56,422 nt of DNA from an uncultured Pelagibacteraceae bacterium (GTDB lineage Bacteria > Pseudomonadota > Alphaproteobacteria > Pelagibacterales > Pelagibacteraceae): NCBI GenBank assembly GCA_902553555.1, contig CACDLE010000001.1, positions 160,965 through 217,386 on the forward strand, given 5' to 3'. This document shows positions 7,013-17,152 of the stretch, in pieces. The notes under the pieces were generated by a model that made no database searches, had not been told where the DNA came from, and saw only the letters and a program-made list of their open reading frames with translations. The stretch's first letter is position 1; each line of letters opens with the position of its first letter. The translations under genes and the position numbers were made by a program.

Positions 7013-8017
7013 ATGAAAAAACTAACAATCGCTTTAGCTTCATTATTAACGATGTTAATCGTTACTTCTGCTCAAGCTAGAGATCAAATTAAAATAGTTG
7101 GTTCTTCAACAGTATTCCCATATGCAACAATTGTTGCAGAAAGATTTGGTTCATCTGGAAAATTTAAGACTCCAGTAATTGAATCTACAGGAACTGGTGG
7201 TGGAGCAAAACTATTCTGCGCAGGAGTTGGTGCAGAACATCCAGATATAACTAATGCTTCTAGAGCTATGAAAGCTAAAGAGTATGCGCTATGTCAAAAA
7301 AATGGTGTTAACGAAATTGTGGAGATTACAGTAGGTAACGATGGTATCACTCTTGCATTTTCTAAAGATCAAAAACCAGTAAACTTTACAAAAAAACAAT
7401 TATGGGCAGCATTAGCAAAAGAAGTTGCTAAAGATGGTAAACTTGTACCAAACCCATATAAAAAGTGGAGCGACATCGATCCTTCATTACCAAATTATGA
7501 TATCAAAATCATGGTTCCACCAGGAACATCTGGAACTAGGGATGCTTGGAACTCATTAGTAATGAAAAAAGGTATTGATGATGCATCAAAAGCTGCTGGT
7601 GCAAAATATAAAGCATTAAGAGAAGACGGTGCTGCAATTGAAGTAGGTGAAAATGACTCACTTATTATTCAAAAATTAGCTGCGGACAAAGAAATGTTTG
7701 GTTTCTTTGGGTTCAGTTATTTCTTAGCTGCAAAAGATAAATTGCAAGCTGCAAGTATCGAAGGTGGTCAACCAAGCTTAAGCTCTATTCAAGACTATAG
7801 CTACGCTGTTGCTAGACCTTTATTCTTCTACGTTAAAAAGGCTCACGTAGGCGTAATTCCTGGTTTACACGAATTCGTAAAAGAATTCACAGGTAAAAAG
7901 TCTATTGGTAAAAAAGGCTACTTAACTGATATCGGTTTAGTTCCATTAGATGGTAAGTTATACAAGACATCTAGAACTAATGCTGTTAAATTAGTAAATA
8001 TGCCGCCTAAAAAGTAA
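7013..8017 (+). CDS. pstS: Periplasmic phosphate-binding protein PstS
   Basis: A protein of 334 residues. A signal peptide (MKKLTIALASLLTMLIVTSA, cleavage after QA at about 22) is followed by the phosphate-binding N-terminal GSSTVFPY at 30-37 and STGTGGG at 59-65, then PPGTSGTRDAW in the middle: all ligand-contact loops of the PstS family. It delivers phosphate to the PstCA channel. The ribosome site AGAGAGGAAA before the ATG is good. A hairpin-plus-T-run just after the stop probably lets pstS be made in excess over the membrane subunits, as expected for a binding protein. PstS also binds arsenate weakly, which is relevant to the arsenic genes at 17-18.5 kb. Confidence 0.96.
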   Translation: MKKLTIALASLLTMLIVTSAQARDQIKIVGSSTVFPYATIVAERFGSSGKFKTPVIESTGTGGGAKLFCAGVGAEHPDITNASRAMKAKEYALCQKNGVNEIVEITVGNDGITLAFSKDQKPVNFTKKQLWAALAKEVAKDGKLVPNPYKKWSDIDPSLPNYDIKIMVPPGTSGTRDAWNSLVMKKGIDDASKAAGAKYKALREDGAAIEVGENDSLIIQKLAADKEMFGFFGFSYFLAAKDKLQAASIEGGQPSLSSIQDYSYAVARPLFFYVKKAHVGVIPGLHEFVKEFTGKKSIGKKGYLTDIGLVPLDGKLYKTSRTNAVKLVNMPPKK

Positions 8018-8040
8018 TTTTACTTTTTAAAAAATTAAAA

Positions 8041-8063
8041 GGGGGTTTCGGCCCCCTTTTTTT
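8041..8063 (+). terminator. Intrinsic terminator/attenuator after pstS
   Basis: GGGGG, loop TTTCGG, CCCCC, then seven T, with an AAAA run before it that extends the stem. It lies between pstS and pstC and is likely a partial stop within the operon, giving more pstS than pstCAB message. Confidence 0.85.
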
Positions 8064-8079
8064 AACTGGAGCTTGAAAA

Positions 8080-9456
8080 ATGAATTTAGTTCTTATAAGT
8101 CTTATTCTACTTTTAGGTTTCTCCAGCTATTATTTTGGTAGAAAAAAAGCAACAATTATTCAATCTTCACAAAGACTAACAGCACTTCCAAAATTTTATG
8201 GTTATTATCTTGCGATTTGGTGCGCAGCACCGGCACTTATAATTTTTTCTTTATGGTCAGTGTTTGAACCAACAATAGTAAAAAATTTTATTTTAGCAGA
8301 TTATTTGGATCAAAATTTAACTAAGAATGAGCTTCAACTTATTTATACAAAAGTAAAGGCTTTAGCATTAGGAACGTATACAGGAGATATTAATAATTTT
8401 TTAGATAATTCTGCAGGTAAATACATCCAAATTAAAAATATGGCTAATAACGCTAAGATCGTAATTGTCTTAGCAGCTTTAATTTTATCATTAAGCTATG
8501 CTTATCAATCTATTAAAAAGAATAACAGAATGAGGGAACCAGTAGAAATATTTTTAAAATGGGTTTTATTTACAGCTTCTTTGGCAGCAGTTCTTGTAAC
8601 AATAGGAATTGTATTTTCACTTTTGTTTGAAGCCATAAGATTTTTTCAATCCGTCAGGATATTTGATTTCATTTTTGGAACACATTGGTATCCGGCAAAA
8701 ACATTTGTGAGAGATGGTCAACCAGATCCTGAATTAATGAAAGATGCATTTGGAGCGGTACCATTATTTGCTGGAACTTTTTTCATTGCATTTATAGCAA
8801 TGTGTGTAGCAATCCCAGTTGGGTTGTTAAGCGGAATTTATCTCGCAGAGTATGCAACAAGAAAAGTTAGAAAATATGCTAAGCCTATAATTGAAATTTT
8901 AGCAGGTATCCCAACCGTAGTATATGGATTTTTTGCTGCCCTCACTGTAGGTCCCTTCGTAAAAGAAATTGGAAATTCTTTAGGATTAGAAGTTTCATCA
9001 GAAAGTGCACTTGCAGCAGGAGCTGTTATGGGGGTTATGATAATCCCTTTTATATCAAGTTTAAGCGATGACGTTATATCAGCAGTTCCACAAAATTTAA
9101 GGGATGGAAGTTATGCGATGGGTGCTACGAAATCAGAGACTATTAAGAAAGTTATATTTCCTGCAGCATTACCGGGGATAGTCGGATCTATTTTACTTGC
9201 TGTTTCCAGAGCAGTCGGTGAGACTATGATCGTAGTGATGGCATCTGGATTAGCTGCAAATTTAACAGCCAACCCTTTAGAGTCCACGTCTACTATTACA
9301 GCTCAAATAGTAGTTATACTTATTGGCGACCAACAATTTGGAGATCCAAAAACTCAGGCAGCTTTTGCCTTAGGAATATCTTTATTTGTAGTAACACTTT
9401 TTTTAAATGTTATTGCTTTAACAGTTGTGAAAAAATATAGGGAAAAATATGAATGA
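8080..9456 (+). CDS. pstC: Phosphate ABC transporter permease PstC (long form)
   Basis: A protein of 458 residues, longer than the roughly 320 of E. coli PstC. Extra N-terminal membrane segments (about 1-22, 43-62 and 125-145) precede the usual permease core, which starts near residue 155. The core carries the EAA-type coupling loop (RDGSYAMGATKSETIKKVIF) near 345 and GETMIVVMASG near 385. It forms the phosphate channel with PstA. Long PstC forms with an extra N-terminal domain are common in Alphaproteobacteria. It overlaps pstA by eight bases, so the two are translationally coupled. Confidence 0.93.
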   Translation: MNLVLISLILLLGFSSYYFGRKKATIIQSSQRLTALPKFYGYYLAIWCAAPALIIFSLWSVFEPTIVKNFILADYLDQNLTKNELQLIYTKVKALALGTYTGDINNFLDNSAGKYIQIKNMANNAKIVIVLAALILSLSYAYQSIKKNNRMREPVEIFLKWVLFTASLAAVLVTIGIVFSLLFEAIRFFQSVRIFDFIFGTHWYPAKTFVRDGQPDPELMKDAFGAVPLFAGTFFIAFIAMCVAIPVGLLSGIYLAEYATRKVRKYAKPIIEILAGIPTVVYGFFAALTVGPFVKEIGNSLGLEVSSESALAAGAVMGVMIIPFISSLSDDVISAVPQNLRDGSYAMGATKSETIKKVIFPAALPGIVGSILLAVSRAVGETMIVVMASGLAANLTANPLESTSTITAQIVVILIGDQQFGDPKTQAAFALGISLFVVTLFLNVIALTVVKKYREKYE

Positions 9457-10720
9457 GGCTAAGAGAAAACTCTTAAATAAACGTTACAGGGCAGAAGCAA
9501 ATTTTAAATTATTTGGACAAATTGCAATAGGTTTAGCTCTGCTATTTTTAGCTGTTTTTATGTATAAAATTTTTTCAAAAGGTTACACAGCTTTCCAAAA
9601 AACATGGATTGTTACGGAAGTTCATTACGATAAAGAATTAATGTTAATTGAGACAGATAATCCGAGCTTAGAAGATTTGGAGAACGCCGATTATTATGAC
9701 ATAGCCTACAAATCAATGACTCGTTTAGATCCCTCTCTTCCTGAGGAAGACGATCGTCAACTTATTCAAATGGTGGCATTTACCTATGAACAAGAAGTTA
9801 AAAATCATCTTTTAAAAAATCCAAGTCTTCTAGGAAAAATAGTTCCTATAAGATTAACGGCTTCAGATGATTTAGACCAAGTCCATAAAGGAAATTATCC
9901 TCGTGATATTCCAGAGGAAGATAGAAGAGTTAATGATTATCAATTGAAAATATATGACATGTTGAATGAGAGAGGTGATATTTTATCAAAATTCAATTTA
10001 AGCTTTTTCACTAATCCAGACTCTAGAGAAGCCGAACTAGCTGGTATAGCAAGTTCGTTTATGGGAACAGTATTTAGTATTTTAGTATGTTTAGCTTTTT
10101 CTTTTCCCATTGCAGTTTTAGCAGCAATATATTTAGAGGAATTTGCCCCTAAAAATAAGTTTACTGATTTTATCGAGGTTAATATAAACAACTTAGCTGC
10201 TGTACCATCAATAGTTTTTGGTCTTTTAGGTTTAGGGGTTTTATTAGCAGTATTTAATTTGCCAAGATCAACACCTTTAGTTGGAGGAATAACCTTATCC
10301 TTAATGACACTTCCCACAATTATTATTGCTGCGCGGGCTTCTTTAAAAGCAGTTCCCCCAAGTATAAGAGAGGCTGCTTTAGCGATGGGAGCAAGTAACA
10401 TGCAGACAACGATGCATCACACTGTACCTCTTTCAATGCCCGGTACTCTTTCAGGCACTATTATTGGATTGGCACAAGCTCTTGGAGAAACAGCACCGCT
10501 TATACTTATAGGTATGGTTGCTTTTGTAAACACTATCCCAGGCACTCCTGTAGACCCAGCTGCAAGTTTGCCCGTTCAAATTTACATTTGGAGTGAATCA
10601 GCAGAAAGAGGGTTTGTTGAAAAAGTAAGTGCTTGTATAATGGTTTTACTTGGATTTTTAATATTGATGAATTTAGCGGCTCAGATTATAAGACATAAAT
10701 TTGAGAGGAAATGGAACTAA
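9449..10720 (+). CDS. pstA: Phosphate ABC transporter permease PstA (long form)
   Basis: A protein of 423 residues. One membrane helix near 24-44 is followed by a soluble, probably periplasmic insert of about 130 residues rich in acidic residues, then the permease core from about residue 195 with the coupling motif [15 protein letters not shown] near 310 and [12 protein letters not shown] near 350. It is the second channel subunit of Pst. Like PstC it is a long form, with an acidic periplasmic loop that the E. coli protein lacks. The start codon lies inside the end of pstC, and pstB begins one base after its stop. Confidence 0.93.
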   Translation: MNEAKRKLLNKRYRAEANFKLFGQIAIGLALLFLAVFMYKIFSKGYTAFQKTWIVTEVHYDKELMLIETDNPSLEDLENADYYDIAYKSMTRLDPSLPEEDDRQLIQMVAFTYEQEVKNHLLKNPSLLGKIVPIRLTASDDLDQVHKGNYPRDIPEEDRRVNDYQLKIYDMLNERGDILSKFNLSFFTNPDSREAELAGIASSFMGTVFSILVCLAFSFPIAVLAAIYLEEFAPKNKFTDFIEVNINNLAAVPSIVFGLLGLGVLLAVFNLPRSTPLVGGITLSLMTLPTIIIAARASLKAVPPSIREAALAMGASNMQTTMHHTVPLSMPGTLSGTIIGLAQALGETAPLILIGMVAFVNTIPGTPVDPAASLPVQIYIWSESAERGFVEKVSACIMVLLGFLILMNLAAQIIRHKFERKWN

Positions 10721-10721
10721 C

Positions 10722-11477
10722 ATGACAAAGATAAGCGCAAAAAATGTAAATGTTTTTTATGGCTCTAAGCAGGCTTTGTTCGATGTTTCACTAGATATAA
10801 TGGATAAAGAAGTGACTGCTTTAATCGGTCCATCAGGATGTGGAAAGTCAACTTTTCTAAGATGTTTAAATAGAATGAATGATGTAATAGATATTTGTAA
10901 AGTTGAAGGAAGCATTAAAATGGATGAATTGGAACTCAATTCGAGAAAACTGGACGTTGTAAGACTAAGAGAGAATGTAGGTATGGTGTTTCAAAAACCA
11001 AATCCATTTCCAAAAACAATTTATGAAAACGTCTCTTATGGACCTACAATTCATGGTATGGCTCAATCTAAAAGTGAATTAGATCAGATTGTTGAGATGA
11101 GTTTAAAAAAAGCCGCTCTTTGGGAAGAGGTAAAAGACAGATTAGATGAAATTGGCACTGGTTTATCAGGAGGTCAACAACAAAGATTATGTATAGCTAG
11201 GGCTATTTCAGTTAGTCCGGAAGTGATTTTAATGGACGAACCTTGCTCAGCTCTAGATCCTATAGCTACTGCTCAAATTGAAGAATTAATTGATGATTTA
11301 AAAAAAGAACACACAATAGTGATAGTTACCCACTCGATGTCTCAAGCAGCAAGGGTATCTCAAAAAACAGGTTTCTTCCACCTCGGAAAACTTATAGAAT
11401 TTGGCGATACAGAAAAAATATTTAAAAATCCTGACAACCAACAAACTCAGGATTATATTACAGGAAGGTTTGGTTAA
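10722..11477 (+). CDS. pstB: Phosphate ABC transporter ATPase PstB
   Basis: A protein of 251 residues and the ATPase of the Pst transporter. Walker [10 protein letters not shown] is at 36-44, the Q-loop in [10 protein letters not shown] near 88-97, the ABC signature LSGGQQQR at 148-155, and Walker B with catalytic Glu in [10 protein letters not shown] near 170-179. FQKPNPFP is diagnostic for PstB. The ATG at 10722, one base after the pstA stop and preceded by GAGAGGAA, is preferred over an earlier non-ATG start inside pstA. Its last base is shared with the phoU start. Confidence 0.97.
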   Translation: MTKISAKNVNVFYGSKQALFDVSLDIMDKEVTALIGPSGCGKSTFLRCLNRMNDVIDICKVEGSIKMDELELNSRKLDVVRLRENVGMVFQKPNPFPKTIYENVSYGPTIHGMAQSKSELDQIVEMSLKKAALWEEVKDRLDEIGTGLSGGQQQRLCIARAISVSPEVILMDEPCSALDPIATAQIEELIDDLKKEHTIVIVTHSMSQAARVSQKTGFFHLGKLIEFGDTEKIFKNPDNQQTQDYITGRFG

Positions 11478-12157
11478 TGAGTGAAAAACCACATATAGTA
11501 AAATCTTACGAAGAACAGCTGCAACTCTTGAAGGATACTATAGTCAAAATGGGAGCAAGTGTTGAAAAACAGCTTGAACAAACAATTCAATCATTAGTAA
11601 AAAAAGATACTTCTTTAGCAGACAAGTCTATAAAAGATGATGAAAAAACAGATAAATACGAACTCCATATCGAAGAACAAGTCGTAAATTTAATTGCCTT
11701 AAGACAGCCGATGGCGATAGATTTAAGAGAGACAGTTGTTGCTTTAAAAGTTTCATCTGATTTAGAAAGAATAGGCGATCTAGCAAAAAATATTTCTAAA
11801 AGAACTCTAAAAGTTGGAACCGATTTACCAAGTGATATTATTAAAAATTTGGAGATAGCCGGTCTTAAAGCGGCCAAGCAAGTAAATTCTGTCCTTAATG
11901 CTTATCTACATAGAGCAAAAGATACCGCTGAAAATGTTTGGAATTCAGATGAGGAGATAGACCAATTGACCAATACAAATATGGAGGCCGCTATAAAACA
12001 TTTAGAAAAAAAGAAAGAGGATATAAATAAAATAACGCAATTACTTTTCATGTTAAAAAATATTGAGAGAATTGGTGATCATGCCACTAATATCGCTGAA
12101 CAAGTTTACTTTTTAATTACCGGCGACTATCTCGAAGGAGAAAGACCGAAAGGTTAG
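11477..12157 (+). CDS. phoU: Phosphate signalling protein PhoU
   Basis: A protein of 226 residues, all helical, with the two PhoU three-helix repeats; each carries the metal-binding E/DxxxD signature (SSDLERIGDLAKNI near 93-106 and LKNIERIGDHATNI near 193-206). PhoU links the occupancy of the Pst transporter to PhoR, damping the Pho response in high phosphate. It begins on the last base of pstB and ends two bases before phoB, so the whole signalling chain is in one transcription unit. Confidence 0.96.
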   Translation: MSEKPHIVKSYEEQLQLLKDTIVKMGASVEKQLEQTIQSLVKKDTSLADKSIKDDEKTDKYELHIEEQVVNLIALRQPMAIDLRETVVALKVSSDLERIGDLAKNISKRTLKVGTDLPSDIIKNLEIAGLKAAKQVNSVLNAYLHRAKDTAENVWNSDEEIDQLTNTNMEAAIKHLEKKKEDINKITQLLFMLKNIERIGDHATNIAEQVYFLITGDYLEGERPKG

Positions 12158-12158
12158 A

Positions 12159-12842
12159 ATGAAGGCAAATCTATTCATAGTAGAAGATGAAATGCCAATA
12201 GTAACTTTATTAAAGTACAATCTAGAAAAAGAAGGACACAAAGTAAATTATGCTTTAAATGGAGAAGATGCCATTCGAAGTATTAAAGATCAAAATCCGG
12301 ACCTAATATTATTAGATTGGATGCTTCCAGACATTTCAGGAATAGAAGTTTGTAGAAATTTGAAGAGAATTAATTTACTTAAAAATATTCCAATAATTAT
12401 GCTTACGGCTAAGGGAGAAGAAGAAGATAAATTGAAGGGTTTTAAAACAGGCGCTGATGATTATGTTACAAAACCATTTAGTCAGAAAGAATTAATTGCT
12501 AGAGTAAACGCATTATTGAAACGTGCTAAACCAAATGCGGTTGAGGACGTGGTTATTTTTGAAGACTTAAAAGTTGATCGAGCGCAAAAAAGAGTTTTTA
12601 GAGGAGAAAAAGAAGTTGAGCTAGGTCCTACGGAGTTTAAGCTTATAGATTTCTTAATTAAAAATCCTAAAAGAGTTTACTCCAGAGAACAACTTTTAAA
12701 TAATGTTTGGGGTGATAATGTTTATGTGGAGTCCAGAACAATTGATGTCCATATTAGAAGAGTAAGAAAAGCAATAAATATTGACGGAAAAAAAGATTTA
12801 ATTAGAACCGTAAGGTCTTCAGGATATTCTTTAGATGGTTAA
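12159..12842 (+). CDS. phoB: Phosphate regulon response regulator PhoB
   Basis: A protein of 227 residues. The receiver domain has the acidic pair in VEDE (8-11), the phosphoacceptor Asp53 in LLDWMLPD and Lys105 in VTKPF. The C-terminal OmpR/PhoB winged helix follows, with a recognition helix in SRTIDVHIRRVRKAI and the wing RTVRSSGYSL. It is the partner of PhoR and the predicted reader of the Pho-box-like sites at 3027 and 6910. Its 3' end overlaps the convergent sixA gene by four bases. Confidence 0.96.
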   Translation: MKANLFIVEDEMPIVTLLKYNLEKEGHKVNYALNGEDAIRSIKDQNPDLILLDWMLPDISGIEVCRNLKRINLLKNIPIIMLTAKGEEEDKLKGFKTGADDYVTKPFSQKELIARVNALLKRAKPNAVEDVVIFEDLKVDRAQKRVFRGEKEVELGPTEFKLIDFLIKNPKRVYSREQLLNNVWGDNVYVESRTIDVHIRRVRKAINIDGKKDLIRTVRSSGYSLDG

Positions 12843-13345
12843 ATGTCTTTAGGGCGAATAAAATTTGTAATTTTCCCGCCTAAATCTAAATCTTTCCAAG
12901 ATTTAAATTTAAACTCAAACTCCGCAACAGCAGCTGTAGAAAATTTATGACACATGTCTTTATAAAAATTTGAATTTTGGTTTAGACAAATTTTGCTACA
13001 GAAATCCTTAATTGATGGCATATGGTTGATTAACAGTAAACTTTTATATTTATCATCTACTTTTTTTATTATCTTTAAAATCTCGATTTCTGAAGTATTA
13101 TACAATTCTTTTAACTTTAAAATTTTTGCTTTTTCTGCTGGCCCATTTAGATAACTAAGTGTTTCCAATGTTCTTTTAGAAGATGAAGTTAAAATTAAAT
13201 CAAAAAATATTTTATTTTTAACAAATCTTTCACAAATCTTTTTTGAACTTTCAATACCTCTTTTGTTTAAAGGTCTTTCAAAATCTACTAAATCCGGGAA
13301 ATCCCAACTAGATTTAGCGTGTCTCATAGCATATAATTTAAACAT
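12839..13345 (-). CDS. sixA: SixA-like phosphohistidine phosphatase
   Basis: A protein of 168 residues of the histidine phosphatase superfamily. The catalytic RHAK signature comes right at the N-terminus (MFKLYAMRHAKSSWD), with FERPLNKRG just after, as in SixA; a second His lies in LLINHMPSI. SixA removes phosphate from phosphohistidine in phosphorelay proteins. I place the start at 13345 because the catalytic strand must be N-terminal; an in-frame ATG at 13411 would run into ppk. It is divergent from ppk with only 13 bases between them and convergent with phoB. The role with PPK or PhoR is inference. Confidence 0.85.
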   Translation of the reverse strand: MFKLYAMRHAKSSWDFPDLVDFERPLNKRGIESSKKICERFVKNKIFFDLILTSSSKRTLETLSYLNGPAEKAKILKLKELYNTSEIEILKIIKKVDDKYKSLLLINHMPSIKDFCSKICLNQNSNFYKDMCHKFSTAAVAEFEFKFKSWKDLDLGGKITNFIRPKDI

Positions 13346-13358
13346 ATTTTTTAATTTT

Positions 13359-15491
13359 ATGTCAAAAATAGATTTAACAAAAGCATTGTCTTCAGAGCAG
13401 CAGCTAATCAATAGAGAAATTTCTTGGCTACAATTTAATGACCGAGTTTTGGAAGAGTCTAAAAATGTTAAAAACCCTCTTTTTGAGAGAGTTAAATTTT
13501 TATCAATTGCTGGAACTAATCTTGACGAATTTTTTATGGTAAGAGTTGCAGGATTATATAATCAAATAAAAGACGATTTTGATCAATTAAGCGCAGATGG
13601 TTTAACTTCAGAAGAACAATTATCTAGAGTAGTTTTAAAAACTAAAGATTTATTAATAAAACAAAACGACTCATTTAAACAACTTTTAAATGAACTAAAA
13701 AAAGAGAAAATCTATTTAAAAAAAATAAAAGATTTGGATAAAAAATCCATAGATTTTTTAAGAGATTATTTTAATGAAACCGTCTATCCAGTGATTACAC
13801 CTACAGCGATCGACCCCTCTCATCCCTTTCCCTTTATTGCCAATAAAGGACAAGCAATTTTGATGAAACTAGAAAAAGTAAAAAACAAAAGAAATTTAAA
13901 TGTGATTATTGTTATACCTAGGGCTCTTCCAAAGTTTATAGATATAGATGGACAATCTGATCAATTCATCACGATAGAAGATTTAATAAGTTACTTTTCT
14001 GAAAGTATATTTCCTGAGCACGAACTTGTATCATTTCTTCCTTTTAAAATTATTAGAGATAGCGACATAGAGATAGATGACGAAGCTGAAGATCTTGTAA
14101 GGTACTTTGAAAAGGCGATTAAAAAAAGAAGAAGAGGTAGTATCGTTAAATTAGAAATTCTTAAAGGATCAAGCAATAATTTAAAAGATTTTCTCAGTAA
14201 AAAATTAGATGTGTCAGACGAACACGTCTATGAAGTAGAGGGAATAGTTGGAATTCAAGATATAGATGAAATCTGTAAGAAAAAATCTCCACACTTAAGA
14301 TTTAAAAAATTTAACCCAAGACCTGTAGAAAGATTAGAAGAATTTAATCATAAATTTTTTTCAGCAATCAAATCCAAAGATTTTGTTGTTCATCATCCAT
14401 TTGAAACATTTGATGTTGTTATTCAATTTTTAGAGACTGCAGCTAAGGATGAAAAAGTAATTGCTATTAAACAAACTCTTTATAGAACAACTCCTGACTC
14501 TCCGATAGTGAAAGCTTTAATTGCGGCTGCTGAAAATGGAAAAGCAGTTACAGCAGTTGTTGAAATCAAAGCTAGATTTGATGAAGAAAAAAATATTGAA
14601 TTATCCCGTAAACTAGAAAAAGCAGGTGTTCAGATTGTTTATGGATTTGCAAAATATAAAACGCATGCAAAAGCTAGTTTAGTTTTAAGAAAAGAAAAAG
14701 GAAAAACTAAAACCTACGTTCATCTAGGAACAGGAAATTATCATCCTATTAACGCAAAAATCTATACAGATTTATCTCTATTTTCTTCTGATCCACTAAT
14801 AGCGAAGGATGTTGAAAAATTCTTTACTTTTGTTACTGGTTACGCAAAGCCTAGCAAGCTAAATAAAATTATATTATCTCCAATTAATTCAAGACTATTC
14901 CTAGAGAAACAAATAGATAACGAAATTAGCAATTCTTTAAAAGGAAAAGATGCTGAAATATGGGCTAAAATGAATTCATTGGTAGATCCACAAATAATTA
15001 AAAAATTTTATGAGGCATCTTGTAAAGGAGTGAAAATAAAATTATCTGTTAGGGGCGTTTGTTGTTTAAGGCCTGGAGTTAAAGGTTTATCTGAAAATAT
15101 CGAGGTTAAAAGTATTATTGGAAGGTTTTTGGAGCACTCTAGAATATATTGTTTTGCTAATGGTTCTCCTATGCCAAGTAGGCAAAATTTAGTATATATT
15201 GGATCAGCTGATTTGATGCCTAGAAATTTAGATAGAAGAGTAGAAATTTTGGTCCCAATAGAAAACAATACTGTTCATGAACAGATTTTAGATCAAATTA
15301 TGGTTGCTAATTTTCTTGATAACTCTCAAAGCTGGCATTTAGATAGCTTAGGGAATTATCATAAGGGAAAACCACTTTTAATGAAAAAAGCCTTTTCAGC
15401 TCATAATTATTTTATGAGTTATCCAAGCTTATCAGGTCGAGGAAAATCTATAATGAAAATGAAACCTGAAATATTAAGAATTATTAAATGA
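13359..15491 (+). CDS. ppk1: Polyphosphate kinase PPK1
   Basis: A protein of 710 residues and full length for PPK1, which reversibly makes polyphosphate from ATP. The N-terminal domain has REISWLQFNDRVL and the AGTNLDEFFMVR motif. The two catalytic histidines fall at His436 (KYKTHAKAS) and His593 (LEHSRIYCF), close to 435 and 592 of the E. coli enzyme. The phospholipase-D-like ATP loop (ARFDEEKNIELSRKLE) is also present. The ATG at 13359 fits the family N-terminus; upstream in-frame sequence is antisense to sixA. The stop overlaps the ppx start by four bases. Confidence 0.96.
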   Translation: MSKIDLTKALSSEQQLINREISWLQFNDRVLEESKNVKNPLFERVKFLSIAGTNLDEFFMVRVAGLYNQIKDDFDQLSADGLTSEEQLSRVVLKTKDLLIKQNDSFKQLLNELKKEKIYLKKIKDLDKKSIDFLRDYFNETVYPVITPTAIDPSHPFPFIANKGQAILMKLEKVKNKRNLNVIIVIPRALPKFIDIDGQSDQFITIEDLISYFSESIFPEHELVSFLPFKIIRDSDIEIDDEAEDLVRYFEKAIKKRRRGSIVKLEILKGSSNNLKDFLSKKLDVSDEHVYEVEGIVGIQDIDEICKKKSPHLRFKKFNPRPVERLEEFNHKFFSAIKSKDFVVHHPFETFDVVIQFLETAAKDEKVIAIKQTLYRTTPDSPIVKALIAAAENGKAVTAVVEIKARFDEEKNIELSRKLEKAGVQIVYGFAKYKTHAKASLVLRKEKGKTKTYVHLGTGNYHPINAKIYTDLSLFSSDPLIAKDVEKFFTFVTGYAKPSKLNKIILSPINSRLFLEKQIDNEISNSLKGKDAEIWAKMNSLVDPQIIKKFYEASCKGVKIKLSVRGVCCLRPGVKGLSENIEVKSIIGRFLEHSRIYCFANGSPMPSRQNLVYIGSADLMPRNLDRRVEILVPIENNTVHEQILDQIMVANFLDNSQSWHLDSLGNYHKGKPLLMKKAFSAHNYFMSYPSLSGRGKSIMKMKPEILRIIK

Positions 15492-16993
15492 AATCAGAAT
15501 TTAAAAATCTTTTTAAAATTCAGTCTAGTAAAAAGTCTAAACAAGCCATAATAGATCTTGGATCAAATTCAGTAAGAATGCTCATATATGACGATTTTAA
15601 AATTTCTCCAATTCCAGTATTTAATGAAAAAGCAGTCTGCAAACTTGGAAAGAATTTAGATAAATCAAAAAAATTAAACCCAGATGGAATTAAAAGCTCT
15701 TTAAAAGTTTTAAATAGATTTAAAGAAATTTTAGATATCTCAGGAGTTCTAGATTTAGAAATTATTGCAACTGCAGCTTTTAGAGAGGCTACTGATGCAA
15801 GTGAATTTTTAGAAGAAATTAAAAGAATATTTGATAAAAAGCCACTAGTATTATCTGGTGAGGAAGAAGCAAGAACATCAGCTAATGGTGTAATGGTAGG
15901 ATTTGATGAAGTAGATGGACTAGTTGCAGATTTAGGAGGTGGAAGTTTAGAACTTGCCAGAGTTTCTAAAAATCAAATTTTTGAAACAACTTCTTTACCT
16001 CTTGGAGTATTAAGACTTGAAAATAATCCTATTATAAAAAAGAGAAATTTAGGAAAATATGTTAAAAAACTTTTAAAAGATGAAAAATGGCTTTTTAAAA
16101 AGAAATTTAAAAATATTTATTTAGTAGGAGGGACTTGGAGGTCATTATTTAAATATCATCTTTTTAAAGAACAACATCCATTACATATTTTGCATCAATA
16201 TAAGTTAACTAAAGACTCAGCGGTTAAATACTTAAACAAAATTTCAAAATTTAACAAATCTTCTCTGAAATCAATGGAATATATTACTAAATCTAGAACT
16301 CCCTACTTACCTTTTAGTTCCATAATTCTCAACGAAATAATTGAAGCAGCAAGTCCTTCAAAAGTTATTTGTTCGATAAGTGGATTAAGGGAAGGACATA
16401 TGAATACAATTATAAATCATGGAATGAGTGAGGATGAAATTTTTAAATTAAAAACTGATGGTATATCTTTTAAAAAAGGGGACTATGGAAAAAGTTTTGA
16501 GAAATATTTTAATTTTATTTCACCATTATTTGAAGACAATGAATATTTTAATCGAAGATTACTAACCTTAGCTTGTATCCTAAGTAAAATGGATTGGGGT
16601 TTGGGCGCTTTTCAAAAAGCAGAGCTAGTTTTTATGGAAGTGTTAAACACTCCACTGCTAAAACTAGAACATAGAGATAGAGTAAAAGTTGCATCAGCAA
16701 GCTTTTGGAGACATTGTGGTTTAAAATACAATCCGAATTATCAGTTTCTAAGCATCTTAAATAACAACGAAATTTTATCCTCAAAGCAAGTAGGATCTGC
16801 TTTACGGTTAGCTGAGTCACTTACAAGTATGTCTTCTTTGTTATTAGATGAATTTAAAATTTATAAAAGAAATAAGACTATTTTTTTGAAAATACCCAAC
16901 AATCACAGCGATATAGTCTCAAAACAAGTAACAAAAAGACTTAAAAATCTAGCAAGCGAGATGAATGTCGATTCTAATATTATTTATTCTTAA
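15488..16993 (+). CDS. ppx: Exopolyphosphatase/guanosine pentaphosphatase (Ppx/GppA)
   Basis: A protein of 501 residues with an actin/Hsp70-like phosphatase fold. It shows the phosphate-1 loop DLGSNSVRMLIY near 23-34, ATAAFREATDASEF near 96-109, SGEEEARTSANG near 120, and the phosphate-2 loop DLGGGSLEL near 147-155. The C-terminal 180 residues form the HD-like helical extension typical of long Ppx proteins. It degrades polyphosphate or pppGpp, opposing PPK encoded immediately upstream with an ATGA overlap. Activity on one substrate rather than the other cannot be told from sequence. Confidence 0.92.
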   Translation: MKSEFKNLFKIQSSKKSKQAIIDLGSNSVRMLIYDDFKISPIPVFNEKAVCKLGKNLDKSKKLNPDGIKSSLKVLNRFKEILDISGVLDLEIIATAAFREATDASEFLEEIKRIFDKKPLVLSGEEEARTSANGVMVGFDEVDGLVADLGGGSLELARVSKNQIFETTSLPLGVLRLENNPIIKKRNLGKYVKKLLKDEKWLFKKKFKNIYLVGGTWRSLFKYHLFKEQHPLHILHQYKLTKDSAVKYLNKISKFNKSSLKSMEYITKSRTPYLPFSSIILNEIIEAASPSKVICSISGLREGHMNTIINHGMSEDEIFKLKTDGISFKKGDYGKSFEKYFNFISPLFEDNEYFNRRLLTLACILSKMDWGLGAFQKAELVFMEVLNTPLLKLEHRDRVKVASASFWRHCGLKYNPNYQFLSILNNNEILSSKQVGSALRLAESLTSMSSLLLDEFKIYKRNKTIFLKIPNNHSDIVSKQVTKRLKNLASEMNVDSNIIYS

Positions 16994-17087
16994 AAATTAA
17001 TAAATATTTAACTTAATTTAAATATTTTTTTAGCAATCCTATATTAATGATTGTTTAACAGTCTCCCAACTGTGTTTGTTAATTAAT

Positions 17088-17118
17088 TAGCCCAAGGTAT
17101 CTTTATTGCCTTGGGCTA
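17088..17118. terminator. Long perfect hairpin between convergent ppx and aquaporin genes
   Basis: Ten-base perfect inverted repeat TAGCCCAAGG...CCTTGGGCTA with an 11-base loop. There is no long T-run on either side, so it may act as a weak bidirectional terminator or protect the 3' ends of both messages. The rest of 16994-17152 is plain AT-rich sequence. Confidence 0.6.
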
Positions 17119-17152
17119 CCCTCAAACTATAAAATATCTTTTTCTGAGTGAT

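Noticed and set aside
9940-10401. A 153-codon open frame antisense to pstA
   Set aside because: It mirrors the pstA coding frame, has no family resemblance and no ribosome site; it is a shadow of a real gene.
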